From contig CAJYPK010000022.1 in assembly GCA_913776615.1 (NCBI GenBank), positions 1-64,000 of the forward strand: 64,000 nucleotides of DNA, in the 5' to 3' direction. The notes under the pieces were generated by a model. The model searched no databases and had not been told where the DNA came from. It saw nothing but the letters and a program-made list of their open reading frames with translations. The DNA is from an uncultured Hymenobacter sp. (GTDB taxonomy: Bacteria > Bacteroidota > Bacteroidia > Cytophagales > Hymenobacteraceae). Numbering within the stretch: position 1 is the first letter of the stretch; every line of letters starts with the position of its first letter. Shown piece by piece: positions 1-9,361 of the stretch. The position numbers and the translations under genes are program-made.

Positions 1-54
1 AACCAAGCGGGGCGGGGGTTTTAGCCACTGCACAAACCCCGGCCCCGCTTGGCT
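1..54 (-). terminator. GC-rich hairpin after the SMP-30 gene
   Basis: Positions 3-21 pair with 34-52 with one mismatch, giving a 19-bp stem and a 12-base loop. It lies 20-70 bases past the stop codon of the minus-strand gene ending at 75, so it can end that transcript. The stem is much longer than a typical intrinsic terminator, like the other inverted repeats in this window. Any T-run would lie beyond the window edge. Confidence 0.6.
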
Positions 55-74
55 ACCAGTATACCATCTCTACC

Positions 75-1097
75 CTACCGCCCCGGCACGCCCCGCGCCA
101 GCGTGGGCAGGCGGCACACGAAGGTGGTCGCCATGAGGTAAAGCGCGTGGCCATCGTCGCCCCAGGCGCAGTTCGCTACTACTTCGCCGGGGTCTACGGT
201 GCCCAGCAGCTGGCCCTGCGGGGAAATGATGAGCAGCCCCCCAAAACCGGTAGCGTACACGTTACCGGCTTGATCAACTTTCAGGCCGTCGGGTACTTCC
301 TTGAAACGGGCGCGGGGCAGCTTGCTCATGTCGAAGAACGGCCGCGGCTTGCTCAGCTTACCGTTTTTGCCCACCTCGTAAGCCATGATAATGGGCCGCG
401 TCGAATCGGCGTTCGATACGTAGAATGTACGGTTATCAGGACTGAAAGCCAAGCCATTGGCGTACGGCACGTCGGTAACCTCGGCCGTGAGCTGCCCGTC
501 GGCGGCGCGCCGGAACACCCCGGTGTAGGGTAGCTCCCGCAACGGATCCTGCGCCTGCTTGGGTAGGCCGAAAGGCGGGTCGGAGAAATAAATAGCCCCG
601 TCGGGGGCTAGCACTACGTCGTTGGGGCTGTTGTAGCGCTTGCCCTGGAAGTTGTCGGTGAGTGTGCGCTTGCCGCTTTGCTGGCCCAGCGGCAGGCTGG
701 CCACCCGGCGGTCGCCGTGCTCGCAAAGTAGCAGATTGCCGCGCCCGTCGAGGGTCATGCCGTTGCTACCGGGCTCCTTGCTGTAGGGCAACCGGCCAGT
801 GTAGCCGTTGTATTGCAAGAACTTAGACAGGCCACCCTGCGCCTTCCAGCGGTAGACGGTACGCGAGGGCGTATCCGAAAACAGCAGCATGCTGCTGTCG
901 GGTACCCACAGCGGGCCTTCGATGTGGGTGAAGCCCGAGGCTATTATTTCGAGCTGCGCCCCGGGGGCCACTACTTGGTCGAGGGCGGGGCTCTGCCGCG
1001 CAATGCGCCCGGTGGTGAGGTGGCGCGGCCCCTGGGCCAGCCCAGGGTGGGCGGCCAGTAGCCCCAGGCCGAAGAGCAAAAGAATACCTGTGCGCAT
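75..1097 (-). CDS. SMP-30/gluconolactonase/LRE family secreted protein
   Basis: 340 aa. An N-terminal signal peptide (about residues 1-21, hydrophobic core then LAQG) indicates export. The rest is a six-bladed beta-propeller of the SMP-30/gluconolactonase family: EGPLW near residue 60 (the Glu is a metal ligand in the family), a central YNSPNDVV with the ligand Asn, and the late PDGLKVD motif with the ligand Asp. Family members hydrolyse sugar lactones or related esters with a divalent metal. The substrate cannot be read from sequence. It is divergent from the MRJP-like gene at 1265, with 167 bases between the two starts, so the upstream control region is shared. Confidence 0.85.
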   Translation of the reverse strand: MRTGILLLFGLGLLAAHPGLAQGPRHLTTGRIARQSPALDQVVAPGAQLEIIASGFTHIEGPLWVPDSSMLLFSDTPSRTVYRWKAQGGLSKFLQYNGYTGRLPYSKEPGSNGMTLDGRGNLLLCEHGDRRVASLPLGQQSGKRTLTDNFQGKRYNSPNDVVLAPDGAIYFSDPPFGLPKQAQDPLRELPYTGVFRRAADGQLTAEVTDVPYANGLAFSPDNRTFYVSNADSTRPIIMAYEVGKNGKLSKPRPFFDMSKLPRARFKEVPDGLKVDQAGNVYATGFGGLLIISPQGQLLGTVDPGEVVANCAWGDDGHALYLMATTFVCRLPTLARGVPGR

Positions 1098-1264
1098 AAC
1101 GTAAAGCGGTGGGCCGACTTAGCCCCGATTTAAAGCTGCTCTTCCTACCCCAACGCGCCCGGCAGGGTTACGCGCTCTGGCTGGCACGGGCACGGCGGCC
1201 AACTATGCGCAAAAGCCAGCCGTAGGAAAAAAGCTACCGTTCTCATCCGGCCCATTTCCGCCCC

Positions 1265-2362
1265 ATGCTACTTCGCTCCCTACTCGCCCTGCCTTGCCTT
1301 TTCCTCATGCTAGCTGCTACTGCTCAAGACTTTAAAATTCCGCTCGAAGAAGTAGCGCAGACCGGCCACTACCAGCCCATCGGGGTGGGCATCTCGCACA
1401 AGGGACGGATTTTCATGACGTTTCCCAAAAAGAAAAACGACAAGAATTATTCCTACGACTACGGCCTAGTAGAGCTGGTGCAGGGCCAACGCGTCCCCTA
1501 CCCCAACGCCCTCTGGAATCAGTGGGACTCGACGCAGGCTGCCACGCACTTCGTCAATGTACAGGCCGCCGTAGTCGATGACGACGACAACCTGTGGGTG
1601 CTCGACCCCAGCAACCCCGACGATCAGGCGCCGGTAATCGCGGGGATTAAACTTTTGAAAATCAACCTCGCTACGAACAAAGTTGAACGCATCTACCACT
1701 TCGAGGACCTGCCCCGCGAGCGCACCGCGCTCAACGACGTACGCATCGACACCCGTCGCCAGCTAGCTTATCTTTCCGACCCCATGCTGGCCGCCCTCGT
1801 GGTGCTCGACCTGCGCACCGGCAAAAGCCGCATCGTGCTGCAGGGCCACAAATCGACGGCCGCCGAGCCCGGTTTCGTCCTTCGCCTCGATGGTAAGGAA
1901 GTAAAGGATAAAACTGGTAAGCCATTCAGCAGCAACGCCAACGGCATTGCCCTGACGCACGACTTTAAGTACTTCTACTACCGGGCCATCAATCAAACCA
2001 AACTCTACCGCATCGAGACCGACTACCTGGCCAACCCTGCCCTCACGCCCGCCGAGCTGGCCAGCCACGTCGAAACCGTGGGCGAAACCGGCGTGAGCCA
2101 CGGTATGCTGGCCGACAACGAAGGCAACATCTACCTCTCCGACTCGCCCAACTACGCCATTCGGCGCGTGACGCCCGCCGGCCGCTTCGAAACCCTGGTT
2201 CACGACCCGCGCCTGAGCTGGCCAGACACCTTCGCCCTCGGTCCCGACGGCTACCTCTACCTCACCGCCACCCAAATCAACCGCGCGCCCAAGTGGAACA
2301 ACGGCGAAAGCAAGGTTGATTATCCGTTTCGCCTGTACCGCATTAAGCTACCAGCAAAATAA
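1265..2362 (+). CDS. Major royal jelly protein (yellow)-like secreted beta-propeller
   Basis: 365 aa with a signal peptide ending near residue 20 (LAATAQ). The body matches the bacterial MRJP/yellow-related family by its patterns: IGVGISHKGRIF near the start, VDDDDNLWVLD in the first third, a LNDVRIDT blade and a SHGMLADNEGNIYLSD blade late. These proteins are secreted beta-propellers of mostly unknown function; some are annotated as gluconolactonase-like. The divergent neighbour is also a propeller-type lactonase, so the two may act on related extracellular sugars or acids (inference). The stop codon begins a long inverted repeat. Confidence 0.8.
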   Translation: MLLRSLLALPCLFLMLAATAQDFKIPLEEVAQTGHYQPIGVGISHKGRIFMTFPKKKNDKNYSYDYGLVELVQGQRVPYPNALWNQWDSTQAATHFVNVQAAVVDDDDNLWVLDPSNPDDQAPVIAGIKLLKINLATNKVERIYHFEDLPRERTALNDVRIDTRRQLAYLSDPMLAALVVLDLRTGKSRIVLQGHKSTAAEPGFVLRLDGKEVKDKTGKPFSSNANGIALTHDFKYFYYRAINQTKLYRIETDYLANPALTPAELASHVETVGETGVSHGMLADNEGNIYLSDSPNYAIRRVTPAGRFETLVHDPRLSWPDTFALGPDGYLYLTATQINRAPKWNNGESKVDYPFRLYRIKLPAK

Positions 2363-2486
2363 TTCAGCCTGTAACGTAAGCTTTAGCTTGCGGTGAGCGC
2401 AGCGAGCATCTACGTTAGTCAACATGTGCTAACGTAGATGCTCGCTGCGCTCACCGCAAGCTAAAGCTTACGCTACAGGCTGAATT
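2361..2486. repeat. 58-bp inverted repeat filling a convergent gap
   Basis: Positions 2361-2418 pair with 2429-2486 with one mismatch in 58 (57/58), around a 10-base loop. It starts inside the TAA stop of the upstream gene and ends on the base before the TAA of the convergent gene. Each arm carries the core GTAAGCTTTAGCTTGC, which recurs at 19.8, 41.8 and 62.0 kb. It may act as a bidirectional terminator. Its length and recurrence suggest a dispersed repeat. Confidence 0.9.
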
Positions 2487-3476
2487 TTACCATAATTGGT
2501 GCACCTGCGGGCGTATCATTCGGTCGTAGATGTCGCGCACGGCGGCCATCTGCTCGGCCGTAAGGGCGGGCAGCTCTTCCGTGTTTAGGTTGGAAGTAAG
2601 CTGCTCGGGCTTAGAGGCACCGGGAATGATGCAGCTTACCTCGGGGAACATGAGAATCCAGCGAAGGGCCAGCGGCGCCAGATTAGGCTGGCCGGGAAAC
2701 AGCTTTTTCAGCTCCTCTACGGCGGCCAGCCCGGTGTTGTAGTCTACGCCCGAGAAGGTTTCGCCTTTGTCGAACGCCGCGCCGTCGCGGTTGAAATTGC
2801 GGTGGTCGTCCTTGTCAAAATGGGTTTGGGCTGAGAACTTACCCGTGAGCAGGCCGCTGGCCAGCGGTACCCGCACGATAACGCCCACGTCGCGCCGCGC
2901 CGCCTCCTTGAACAACAGCTCGGCCGGCCGCTGGCGGAACATATTGAAAATCACTTGCAACGTCGTCACGTTGGGGTACTCGATGGCCTTCAGGCCTTCC
3001 TCTACTTTTTCCACGCTCACGCCCAGGTGCTGGATTTTACCTTCCTCCTTGAGCCGGTCGAACAGCTCAAAAATCTCGGGGCGGTAGTAGACTTCCGTGG
3101 GCGGGCAGTGTAGCTGGATGAGGTCGAGCGTTTCGAGCTGCATATTGCGCAGGCTGTCTTCCACGAAGCCGCGCAGGGCGGCGGGCTGGTAAGCTTCGGC
3201 CGTGTGGGGCTGCAAGCGCCGGCCACACTTGGTTGCTACGTAAATGCGCTCGCCGGCGCGGCTGCGCACAAGGCGGCCCACCGCTTTTTCGCTCTCGCCC
3301 TCGCCGTACACGTCGGCCGTGTCGATGAAATTGATGCCCGCGTCCACGGCGGCGTTCAGGATGTGGTCGGCGTTGTCGTGGCGGAAGGGCTCGCCCCACT
3401 TGCCGCCCACCTGCCAGGTGCCGAGGCTGATTTCAGAAATAGAGAAGCCGGTTTTGCCGAGCGTACGATGCTGCAT
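2487..3476 (-). CDS. Aldo/keto reductase
   Basis: 329 aa, a full-length cytoplasmic NADPH-dependent aldo/keto reductase of the bacterial AKR11/AKR13-like group. The catalytic tetrad is visible: D52 and Y57 in IDTADVYGEG, K83 in VATKCGRR, and H123 in LIQLHCPP. The C-terminal cofactor region includes SCIIPGASKPEQL. It reduces an aldehyde or ketone, or oxidises a sugar; the substrate is unknown. It is followed downstream by the convergent inverted repeat. The next gene upstream on the strand, msrB, is 84 bases away and may be transcribed with it. Confidence 0.9.
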   Translation of the reverse strand: MQHRTLGKTGFSISEISLGTWQVGGKWGEPFRHDNADHILNAAVDAGINFIDTADVYGEGESEKAVGRLVRSRAGERIYVATKCGRRLQPHTAEAYQPAALRGFVEDSLRNMQLETLDLIQLHCPPTEVYYRPEIFELFDRLKEEGKIQHLGVSVEKVEEGLKAIEYPNVTTLQVIFNMFRQRPAELLFKEAARRDVGVIVRVPLASGLLTGKFSAQTHFDKDDHRNFNRDGAAFDKGETFSGVDYNTGLAAVEELKKLFPGQPNLAPLALRWILMFPEVSCIIPGASKPEQLTSNLNTEELPALTAEQMAAVRDIYDRMIRPQVHQLW

Positions 3477-3560
3477 AGCAGTCAGAAGTTGATAAGGGTA
3501 CTCCCTGCTAACTACTATAATCGACGCAAGTTGTGGCTGGCCCGGCTTTTTTACGAGCGG

Positions 3561-4016
3561 CTACTCGTCGCTCCCTTGCCGCACCAGGCTTTCCGAATTT
3601 ATGCAGTAGCGCAGCCCGCCGGGCGCGGGGCCGTCGGGAAAAACGTGGCCCAGGTGGCTGCCGCACACGTTGCAGCTCGCCTCCATGCGCTGCATGTGGT
3701 GGCTGTCGTCGAAGGCGTAGCGGATGGCATTTTTGGCCAGCGGCTGGGTAAAGCTGGGCCAGCCCGACATGGCGTGGTACTTGGTAGCTGAATCAAATAG
3801 CCGGCTCCCGCACCCGGCGCAGGCGTACACGCCCGGCTCGTACGAGCGGCAGTAGGCATTGCGGTACGGCGGCTCGGTAGCCTGCTGGCGCAGCACCCGA
3901 AACTGCGCGGGCGTAAGTTGCGCCTGCCACTCGGCGACTGTTTTCTCGACCCGGTGGGGTGGCTCGGGGTTGCCGTATTTGGCGTAGTAGAGCACGTCTT
4001 TCCAGCGGAGCATCAC
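3561..4016 (-). CDS. msrB: Peptide-methionine (R)-S-oxide reductase MsrB
   Basis: 151 aa. It repairs methionine-R-sulfoxide in proteins using thioredoxin. The zinc-binding pairs are C66/C69 (CAGC) and C115/C118 (CNVC). The catalytic Cys is C138 in RYCINS. The substrate-site motif SGWPSF is at about 84-89. The N-terminal extension (MMLRWKDVLYYAKYG) replaces a signal peptide and suggests a cytoplasmic enzyme. A thioredoxin gene lies far away at 61.2 kb. Confidence 0.93.
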   Translation of the reverse strand: MMLRWKDVLYYAKYGNPEPPHRVEKTVAEWQAQLTPAQFRVLRQQATEPPYRNAYCRSYEPGVYACAGCGSRLFDSATKYHAMSGWPSFTQPLAKNAIRYAFDDSHHMQRMEASCNVCGSHLGHVFPDGPAPGGLRYCINSESLVRQGSDE

Positions 4017-4065
4017 GGGCGGGCTTTGGGAAAATTTTTAAGTAAAAGGTAGTTGACTACCACCG

Positions 4066-4992
4066 CTACGCCGCCGAAGTCGCCGGCCGCTTCCAGCTCA
4101 GCAGCAATACGCCCAGCACCACCAGCACCGTACCGCCAATCTGGGCGGCGAAAATGGGCTCGTGCAAGAAAAAATGCGCCTGCGCGATAGTCGAGATAGG
4201 CCCGATCCCGCTGATAATGGCTACGTTATTCGCCCCGATGCGCTTCAAGCCCTGCGAGATGAGGAAAGAGGGCAGCACCGTCGACAGAATGGCCAACGCC
4301 AATCCGTAACCCCACAGCGCCCGGCCCGTGGCTAGTATCTCCCCCTGCCCAGCCACGGCAAAATGCAGGAAAATGCCCGCCGTCGCGGCCAGCATGGCGT
4401 AGGCGGTAAACTTGTTGGCCCCCACCAGCGGGATGAGCTTACCACTGCCCGCGATGTACATCGAGTACGTAATAGCGCACAAAAACACCAGGAAGCTACC
4501 CCAGTAAAACCCTGGCTGGCGGGTGTCGAGCGTGAGTTCCCCGGCGTAGGCGATGGCGATGCCCGCGTACGTGAGTAGCAGCGCCCACTTCTGCGTGCCG
4601 GTAATGCGCTGGTTAAACAACAACGCATTGATAAACACTACGAAGCTAGGATAGAGAAACAGTATCAGCCGCTCCAGACCGGCCGATATGTATTGCAGGC
4701 CCGTAAAATCGAACAAGCTACTGGCGTAGTAGCCCAGTAGCCCCAGCAACGCCACCAGTCCCCACTGGGCGGCGCTCATACGCTCGTTGTTTTTTTGACT
4801 CGATACTAATAAAGCTACTCCCACGTAAAACGGCAGCGCGAACAACATGCGTAGCGTCAGCAGCGTCAGGGCATCGGTATGCGTGGCCCCGAAGGCCAGC
4901 TTGACGATAATGGCTTTGGTAGAGAACAGAATGGCCCCGAGCAGGGTAATGATAAAGCCAGCAACGGGAGTAGTGCGGACGGATGCTTGCAT
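4066..4992 (-). CDS. EamA/DMT-family transporter
   Basis: 308 aa with about ten hydrophobic segments, made of two EamA repeats (roughly 12-150 and 165-300), as in drug/metabolite exporters of the DMT superfamily. The first repeat begins with GAILFSTKAIIVKLAFG; the second has LISQGLKRIGANNVAI followed by the typical PISTIAQAHFFLHEPI stretch. It is probably an inner-membrane exporter of amino acids, nucleosides or other small metabolites; the substrate cannot be inferred. It is on the same strand as msrB, 49 bases away. A long inverted repeat lies upstream of its start. Confidence 0.88.
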   Translation of the reverse strand: MQASVRTTPVAGFIITLLGAILFSTKAIIVKLAFGATHTDALTLLTLRMLFALPFYVGVALLVSSQKNNERMSAAQWGLVALLGLLGYYASSLFDFTGLQYISAGLERLILFLYPSFVVFINALLFNQRITGTQKWALLLTYAGIAIAYAGELTLDTRQPGFYWGSFLVFLCAITYSMYIAGSGKLIPLVGANKFTAYAMLAATAGIFLHFAVAGQGEILATGRALWGYGLALAILSTVLPSFLISQGLKRIGANNVAIISGIGPISTIAQAHFFLHEPIFAAQIGGTVLVVLGVLLLSWKRPATSAA

Positions 4993-5021
4993 GCAATTTT
5001 ACTAAACCGGACGTCCCGGAT

Positions 5022-5225
5022 ACTGGCGCGAGTTTAGCGGAGCGTAACTCGTGCCTGGCTATGACGTGGAGGCTGTGCCTCCACTGCCGCAACGCGGCAA
5101 GCTGGCAATTGTGTGGCGCTTTTTAAATAGAACTGAATAAACCGTTTTGCCGCGTTGCGGCAGTGGAGGCGCAGCCTCCACGTCATGGTCAGGCACGAGT
5201 TACGCTGCGCTAAACTCGCGCCAGT
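5022..5225. repeat. 79-bp inverted repeat between the DMT and aconitase genes
   Basis: Positions 5022-5100 pair with 5147-5225 with four mismatches in 79, separated by a 46-base AT-richer spacer. Each arm is a chain of smaller palindromes: GAGTTTAGCG...CGTAACTC, then GTGGAGGC...GCCTCCAC, then TTGCCGCG...CGGCAA. With the terminator at 5282 it fills most of the 344-base gap 4993-5336, which has no gene. Arms of this size exceed any terminator. The composition resembles a MITE-like or BIME-like element. Confidence 0.9.
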
Positions 5226-5281
5226 TCTAAGCGCTATTCATTAACATCAAGAGTTATCTTCCGTGTGCCGTGGTAAGCCAA

Positions 5282-5313
5282 AACGGCCGCCCCAGTTTCC
5301 CGAGGCGGCCGTT
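5282..5313 (-). terminator. Hairpin terminator downstream of aconitase
   Basis: The 10-bp perfect stem AACGGCCGCC / GGCGGCCGTT (5282-5291 with 5304-5313) has a 12-base loop. It lies 24 bases past the stop codon of the minus-strand aconitase gene, and on that strand it is followed by TTTGGC, a short T-run. Confidence 0.75.
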
Positions 5314-5336
5314 AGAGCATCTAGCGAGCAAGGAAA

Positions 5337-7616
5337 CTACACTGCCGCGCCGCTTTCCTGCAACTTAATCAGGTTCAGGGCCGAGCCGGCTTTAAACCAA
5401 GCAATTTGGCCTTCGTTGTAGGTGTGGTTGACGGTGATGAGGTCGGTATCGCCGTCGGCGTGGCGCAGGCGCACTTGCAGCGGCTGGCCGGGCGCGAAGC
5501 TCGTGAGGCCGAGGATGTCGATTTGGTCGTCTTCCTCGATGAGGTCATAGTCAGCCTTGTTGGCAAACGTCAGCGCCAGCATCCCCTGCTTCTTGAGGTT
5601 GGTTTCGTGAATGCGGGCGAAGCTCTTCACCAGCACGGCGCGCACGCCGAGGTGGCGGGGCTCCATGGCGGCGTGCTCACGCGAGCTGCCTTCGCCGTAG
5701 TTCTCGTCGCCCACCACGATGCTGCCGACGCCCAGGCTCTTGAGCACGCGGGCGGCTTGCGGTACCGGCACGTAGGGCTCGCCCTGCGTACCGTGGTCCT
5801 TCACGGCGTTGGTTTCGCCGGTGAAGGCGTTGGTCGCGCCGATGAGCATGTTGTTGGAGATGTTGTCCAGGTGGCCGCGGAACTTCAGCCAGGGGCCAGC
5901 CATCGAGATGTGGTCGGTAGTGCACTTGCCTTGGGCCTTGATGAGCAGGCGCAGACCCAGCAGGTCGGTACCTTCCCAGGGCTTGAACGCATCCAGCAGC
6001 TGGAGACGGTCGGAAGTGGGGTTCACGAGCACTTGCACGGCGCTGCCATCTTCGGCCGGGGCCTGGAAGCCCGCGTCTTCGACGGCGTAGCCAGCGGGGG
6101 GCATTTCGAGGCCGCTGGGCTCGTCGAGCTTCACGTTACCGTTTTTGCCGGGCAGCGTGTCGGTGAGCGGGTTGAAGGTCAGGTCGCCGGCGATGGCGAA
6201 GGCGGTCACGATTTCGGGCGAGGCCACGAAGGCGTGGGTGTTGGGGTTGCCGTCGTTACGCTTGGCGAAGTTGCGGTTGAAGCTCGTGATAATCGAGTTC
6301 TTACGCTTGGGGTCGTCGGTGTGACGCGCCCACTGGCCGATGCACGGGCCGCAGGCATTAGCCAGCACCACGCCGCCCATTTCGGCGAAGGTGTCGAGGA
6401 GACCGTCGCGGGCCACCGTGTAGCGCACCAGCTCCGAGCCGGGCGTGATGGTGAACTCGGCGGCTACGTGCAAGCCCTTGTCCACGGCTTGCTTGGCCAC
6501 GCTGGCGGCGCGGGTGATGTCTTCGTACGACGAGTTGGTGCACGAGCCGATAAGACCTACTTCGAGCTTTTCGGGCCAACCGTGCTCTTTTACGGCGGCG
6601 GCAAACTGTGAAATCGGCCAGGCGGCGTCCGGCGTGAACGGGCCGTTCACGTAGGGTTCCAGGGTGTTGAGGTCGATTTCGATGAGCTGGTCGTAGAACT
6701 TAGCCGGGTCGGCGTACACCTCGTCGTCGGCGCGGAGGTGCGCGGCCTGGGCCTTGGCAAGCTCGGCGATTTCGGCGCGGCCGGTGCCGCGCAGGTAGTC
6801 GCCCATCTTCTCATCGTAGCCGAATACCGAGGTCGTCGCCCCGATTTCCGCGCCCATGTTGCAGATGGTGCCTTTGCCGGTAGCCGAGAGGCTTTCGGCA
6901 CCTTCGCCGAAGTACTCCACGATGGCCCCGGTACCGCCTTTCACGGTCAGGATGCCCGCCACGCGCAGGATTACGTCTTTGGCCGAGGTCCAGCCATTCA
7001 TTTTGCCGGTCAGCTTTACGCCGATCACCTTCGGGAATTTCAGCTCCCAGGGCATGCCAGCCATTACGTCTACGGCGTCGGCCCCGCCCACGCCGATGGC
7101 AATCATGCCGAGGCCACCCGCGTTGGGGGTGTGCGAGTCGGTACCAATCATCATCCCGCCGGGGAAGGCGTAGTTTTCAAGCACTACCTGGTGGATAATG
7201 CCCGCACCGGGCTTCCAGAAGCCGATGCCGTATTTGTTGGAAACCGAGGCCAGAAAGTCGTAAACTTCGCGGTTTTCGTCGTTGGCGATGGCGAGGTCTT
7301 CGGTGGCGCCGTCTTTGGCCTGAATGAGGTGGTCGCAGTGTACGGTGCTGGGTACGGCCACGGTAGCCTTACCGGCTTGCATAAATTGCAACAGGGCCAT
7401 TTGGGCAGTGGCGTCTTGCATGGCCACGCGGTCGGGCGCGAAATCGACGTAGCTCACGCCGCGCTGGTACGCCTCACCAACTTTGCCACCGTAGAGGTGG
7501 GCGTAGAGGATTTTTTCGGTGAGCGTGAGCGGGCGGCCAACGGCCGTGCGGGCGGCTTCGATGCGCGAGCCGAGGCCCGCGTACACGGCCCGAATCATAT
7601 CAAGGTCAAACGCCAT
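5337..7616 (-). CDS. acn: Aconitate hydratase
   Basis: 759 aa, the length of the mitochondrial-type aconitases common in Bacteroidota, shorter than bacterial AcnA and AcnB. It interconverts citrate and isocitrate in the TCA cycle using a [4Fe-4S] cluster. The cluster ligands are C359 (GSCTNSS) and C422/C425 (ACGPCIG). The GTDSHTPN motif lies near residue 158, and the swivel-domain motif [15 protein letters not shown] is in the last quarter. It is transcribed alone, with its own -7 element upstream and a hairpin downstream. Confidence 0.96.
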   Translation of the reverse strand: MAFDLDMIRAVYAGLGSRIEAARTAVGRPLTLTEKILYAHLYGGKVGEAYQRGVSYVDFAPDRVAMQDATAQMALLQFMQAGKATVAVPSTVHCDHLIQAKDGATEDLAIANDENREVYDFLASVSNKYGIGFWKPGAGIIHQVVLENYAFPGGMMIGTDSHTPNAGGLGMIAIGVGGADAVDVMAGMPWELKFPKVIGVKLTGKMNGWTSAKDVILRVAGILTVKGGTGAIVEYFGEGAESLSATGKGTICNMGAEIGATTSVFGYDEKMGDYLRGTGRAEIAELAKAQAAHLRADDEVYADPAKFYDQLIEIDLNTLEPYVNGPFTPDAAWPISQFAAAVKEHGWPEKLEVGLIGSCTNSSYEDITRAASVAKQAVDKGLHVAAEFTITPGSELVRYTVARDGLLDTFAEMGGVVLANACGPCIGQWARHTDDPKRKNSIITSFNRNFAKRNDGNPNTHAFVASPEIVTAFAIAGDLTFNPLTDTLPGKNGNVKLDEPSGLEMPPAGYAVEDAGFQAPAEDGSAVQVLVNPTSDRLQLLDAFKPWEGTDLLGLRLLIKAQGKCTTDHISMAGPWLKFRGHLDNISNNMLIGATNAFTGETNAVKDHGTQGEPYVPVPQAARVLKSLGVGSIVVGDENYGEGSSREHAAMEPRHLGVRAVLVKSFARIHETNLKKQGMLALTFANKADYDLIEEDDQIDILGLTSFAPGQPLQVRLRHADGDTDLITVNHTYNEGQIAWFKAGSALNLIKLQESGAAV

Positions 7617-7646
7617 AATGGAGAGAGTGGGTTATTAGCTTAGGCG

Positions 7647-7654
7647 CAAAAGTA
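7647..7654 (-). promoter_or_regulatory. Putative -7 element of the aconitase promoter
   Basis: The minus strand reads TACTTTTG, a match to the Bacteroidota -7 consensus TAnnTTTG, 30 bases before the aconitase start codon. A TTG at minus-strand 7669-7671 is only 14 bases upstream, short for the -33 element, so that half is uncertain. The rest of the 7617-7835 gap shows no gene. Confidence 0.5.
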
Positions 7655-7835
7655 ACGTTCGGCCCAGGCAACTTGGTAGTAAATGGTCGATTTAGGGCTG
7701 TACTTAGAAACCTTCCAAATAGCAGGCTGGTTTACGGCTGCTATGCGCTGTCTTTTTACGACGCGGCGCACGGCACAGTCATTTTTTATAACTACTGAGT
7801 AGCGGCACTGGTTATGGCCGTTCTACCTTGCCTGC

Positions 7836-9182
7836 ATGAAATCCTTTTATTTGCCGCTGCTGGCGGCCACGCTGCTGACGGGCTGCAATCCTTCCTCTAC
7901 TTCTGGCACGGCCGAAACGGGCGCAACTTCGGCCGCCACGCTGCTCACGCCCGGTCCCTGGCGCGGCGAGCTGGCGGCGCAGGGCCAGAAAATTCCGTTT
8001 CTCTTCGAGGTCAAAACCGAGGCGGGCAAGCCCGTGGTGTACCTCATCAACAAGGGCCTGAACGGCGAGGAACACCTGCGCTGCGACGAGATTTCGGCGG
8101 CCGGCGACTCGGTGACTATTCGGATGCACGTCTTCGATGCGGCACTGGTAGTGCGGGCCGATGGTAAGGACAAACTGAAGGGCACTTGGGTAAAATACGA
8201 TAGCAAGACGCCGTACCGGGTGCCGCTGGTGGCTACTGCGGGCGCGCAGCCGCTTTTCAAAGGAGCTGATGCTAAAAACGCCGCTAATTTTAGCGGTACT
8301 TGGGCAGTGACATTTGAAGACAAGGAGAGTAAATCATCTTACCCTGCGGTAGGTGTGTTTAAGCAAAATGGCACAGAGGTCGTTGGAACGTTCTTAACTA
8401 CTACCGGAGATTATCGCTATTTAAGCGGGCAGTCGCTGGGAGGAATGATGAAGCTAAGCACCTTTGATGGCAGCCATGCTTTTCTGTTCGAATCAGTGCG
8501 CATCCCCGATAGCAAGGTCACTACAGTTAATGTAGCAACTGGTATTCCTGACGCTCTTGCCGAGAAGGATTATATCTCAGCAATGAACGGCGAATTTTAT
8601 TCTGGGAAGTCAGGGCATGAAACGTGGCACGCCGAGCTTAATCCCACTGCCAAGCTACCCGACGCCGACACGCTCACCTACCTCAAAAAAGGCGAGTCGC
8701 GGCTGAATTTCAAGTTTCCCAGCCTCGTGAAGGGCAGCATCATCTCCCCCACCGACGCCAAATACCGGGGCAAGGTGGTCGTGCTGCAAGTGCTGGGCTC
8801 GTGGTGCCCCAACTGCATGGACGAATCCCGCTTCCTGGCCCCCTGGTACGAGCAGAACAAGGCGCGGGGCGTGGAAGTCATCGGCCTGGGCTACGAGCGT
8901 ATGGCCGACTACGACCAGGCGGCGGCTCGCCTCAAGCAGATGAAGGAGCGGCTGAACATGGGCTACGACGTAGCCGTAGCCGGCGTAGCCAACAAAGACT
9001 CGGTCGCCAAATCGATGCCGCAGCTCGCCAAATTTCTGGCCTTCCCCACCACCATTTTCCTGGATAAAAAAGGCGTGGTACGCAGCATCCACACCGGCTT
9101 CTCGGGGCCGGGCACGGGGCAGTATTACGAGGAAGAAAAGGCCCACTTCAACCGCACCGTGGACAAGCTGCTAAAGGAATAG
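7836..9182 (+). CDS. TlpA-like thioredoxin-fold lipoprotein
   Basis: 448 aa. A lipoprotein signal (LLTGC, Cys17) anchors it to a membrane facing the periplasm. The first two thirds are a beta-rich region (about 40-270) as in other Bacteroidota TlpA-type proteins. The C-terminal domain (about 290-448) is a thioredoxin/AhpC-TSA fold with active site W323-C324-P-N-C327 and a late cis-Pro region FPTTIF. It probably reduces or shuffles protein disulfides in the periplasm; the partner is unknown. The segment at about 8270-8640 is visibly AT-richer than the flanking parts of the gene. Confidence 0.87.
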   Translation: MKSFYLPLLAATLLTGCNPSSTSGTAETGATSAATLLTPGPWRGELAAQGQKIPFLFEVKTEAGKPVVYLINKGLNGEEHLRCDEISAAGDSVTIRMHVFDAALVVRADGKDKLKGTWVKYDSKTPYRVPLVATAGAQPLFKGADAKNAANFSGTWAVTFEDKESKSSYPAVGVFKQNGTEVVGTFLTTTGDYRYLSGQSLGGMMKLSTFDGSHAFLFESVRIPDSKVTTVNVATGIPDALAEKDYISAMNGEFYSGKSGHETWHAELNPTAKLPDADTLTYLKKGESRLNFKFPSLVKGSIISPTDAKYRGKVVVLQVLGSWCPNCMDESRFLAPWYEQNKARGVEVIGLGYERMADYDQAAARLKQMKERLNMGYDVAVAGVANKDSVAKSMPQLAKFLAFPTTIFLDKKGVVRSIHTGFSGPGTGQYYEEEKAHFNRTVDKLLKE

Positions 9183-9226
9183 CGCGGGCCGAACTTCCCA
9201 AAACCTTCATTCTGACTAGCCGTTGT

Positions 9227-9264
9227 AAGCTCCACCATCCGCCTGGCGGGTGGTGGAGCTTTTG
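9227..9264 (+). terminator. Hairpin terminator after the TlpA-like gene
   Basis: AAGCTCCACCA...TGGTGGAGCTT forms a stem of about 15 bp (9227-9243 with 9245-9261, one G-T pair, tight loop). The last stem bases merge into a TTTT run at 9260-9263. It lies 44 bases past the stop codon at 9182. Confidence 0.75.
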
Positions 9265-9361
9265 GCTTGAGGGCGGTACGGCGCGGGCGCTAGGGCGCGG
9301 CGCGGACCGCTGCTTTGGCCCGACAATTGAACACGGCTGCCTTATTACCTACTCTTTCCCC

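Noticed and set aside
5406..6611. 401-codon plus-strand frame opposite aconitase
   Set aside because: Antisense shadow of the GC-biased aconitase gene.
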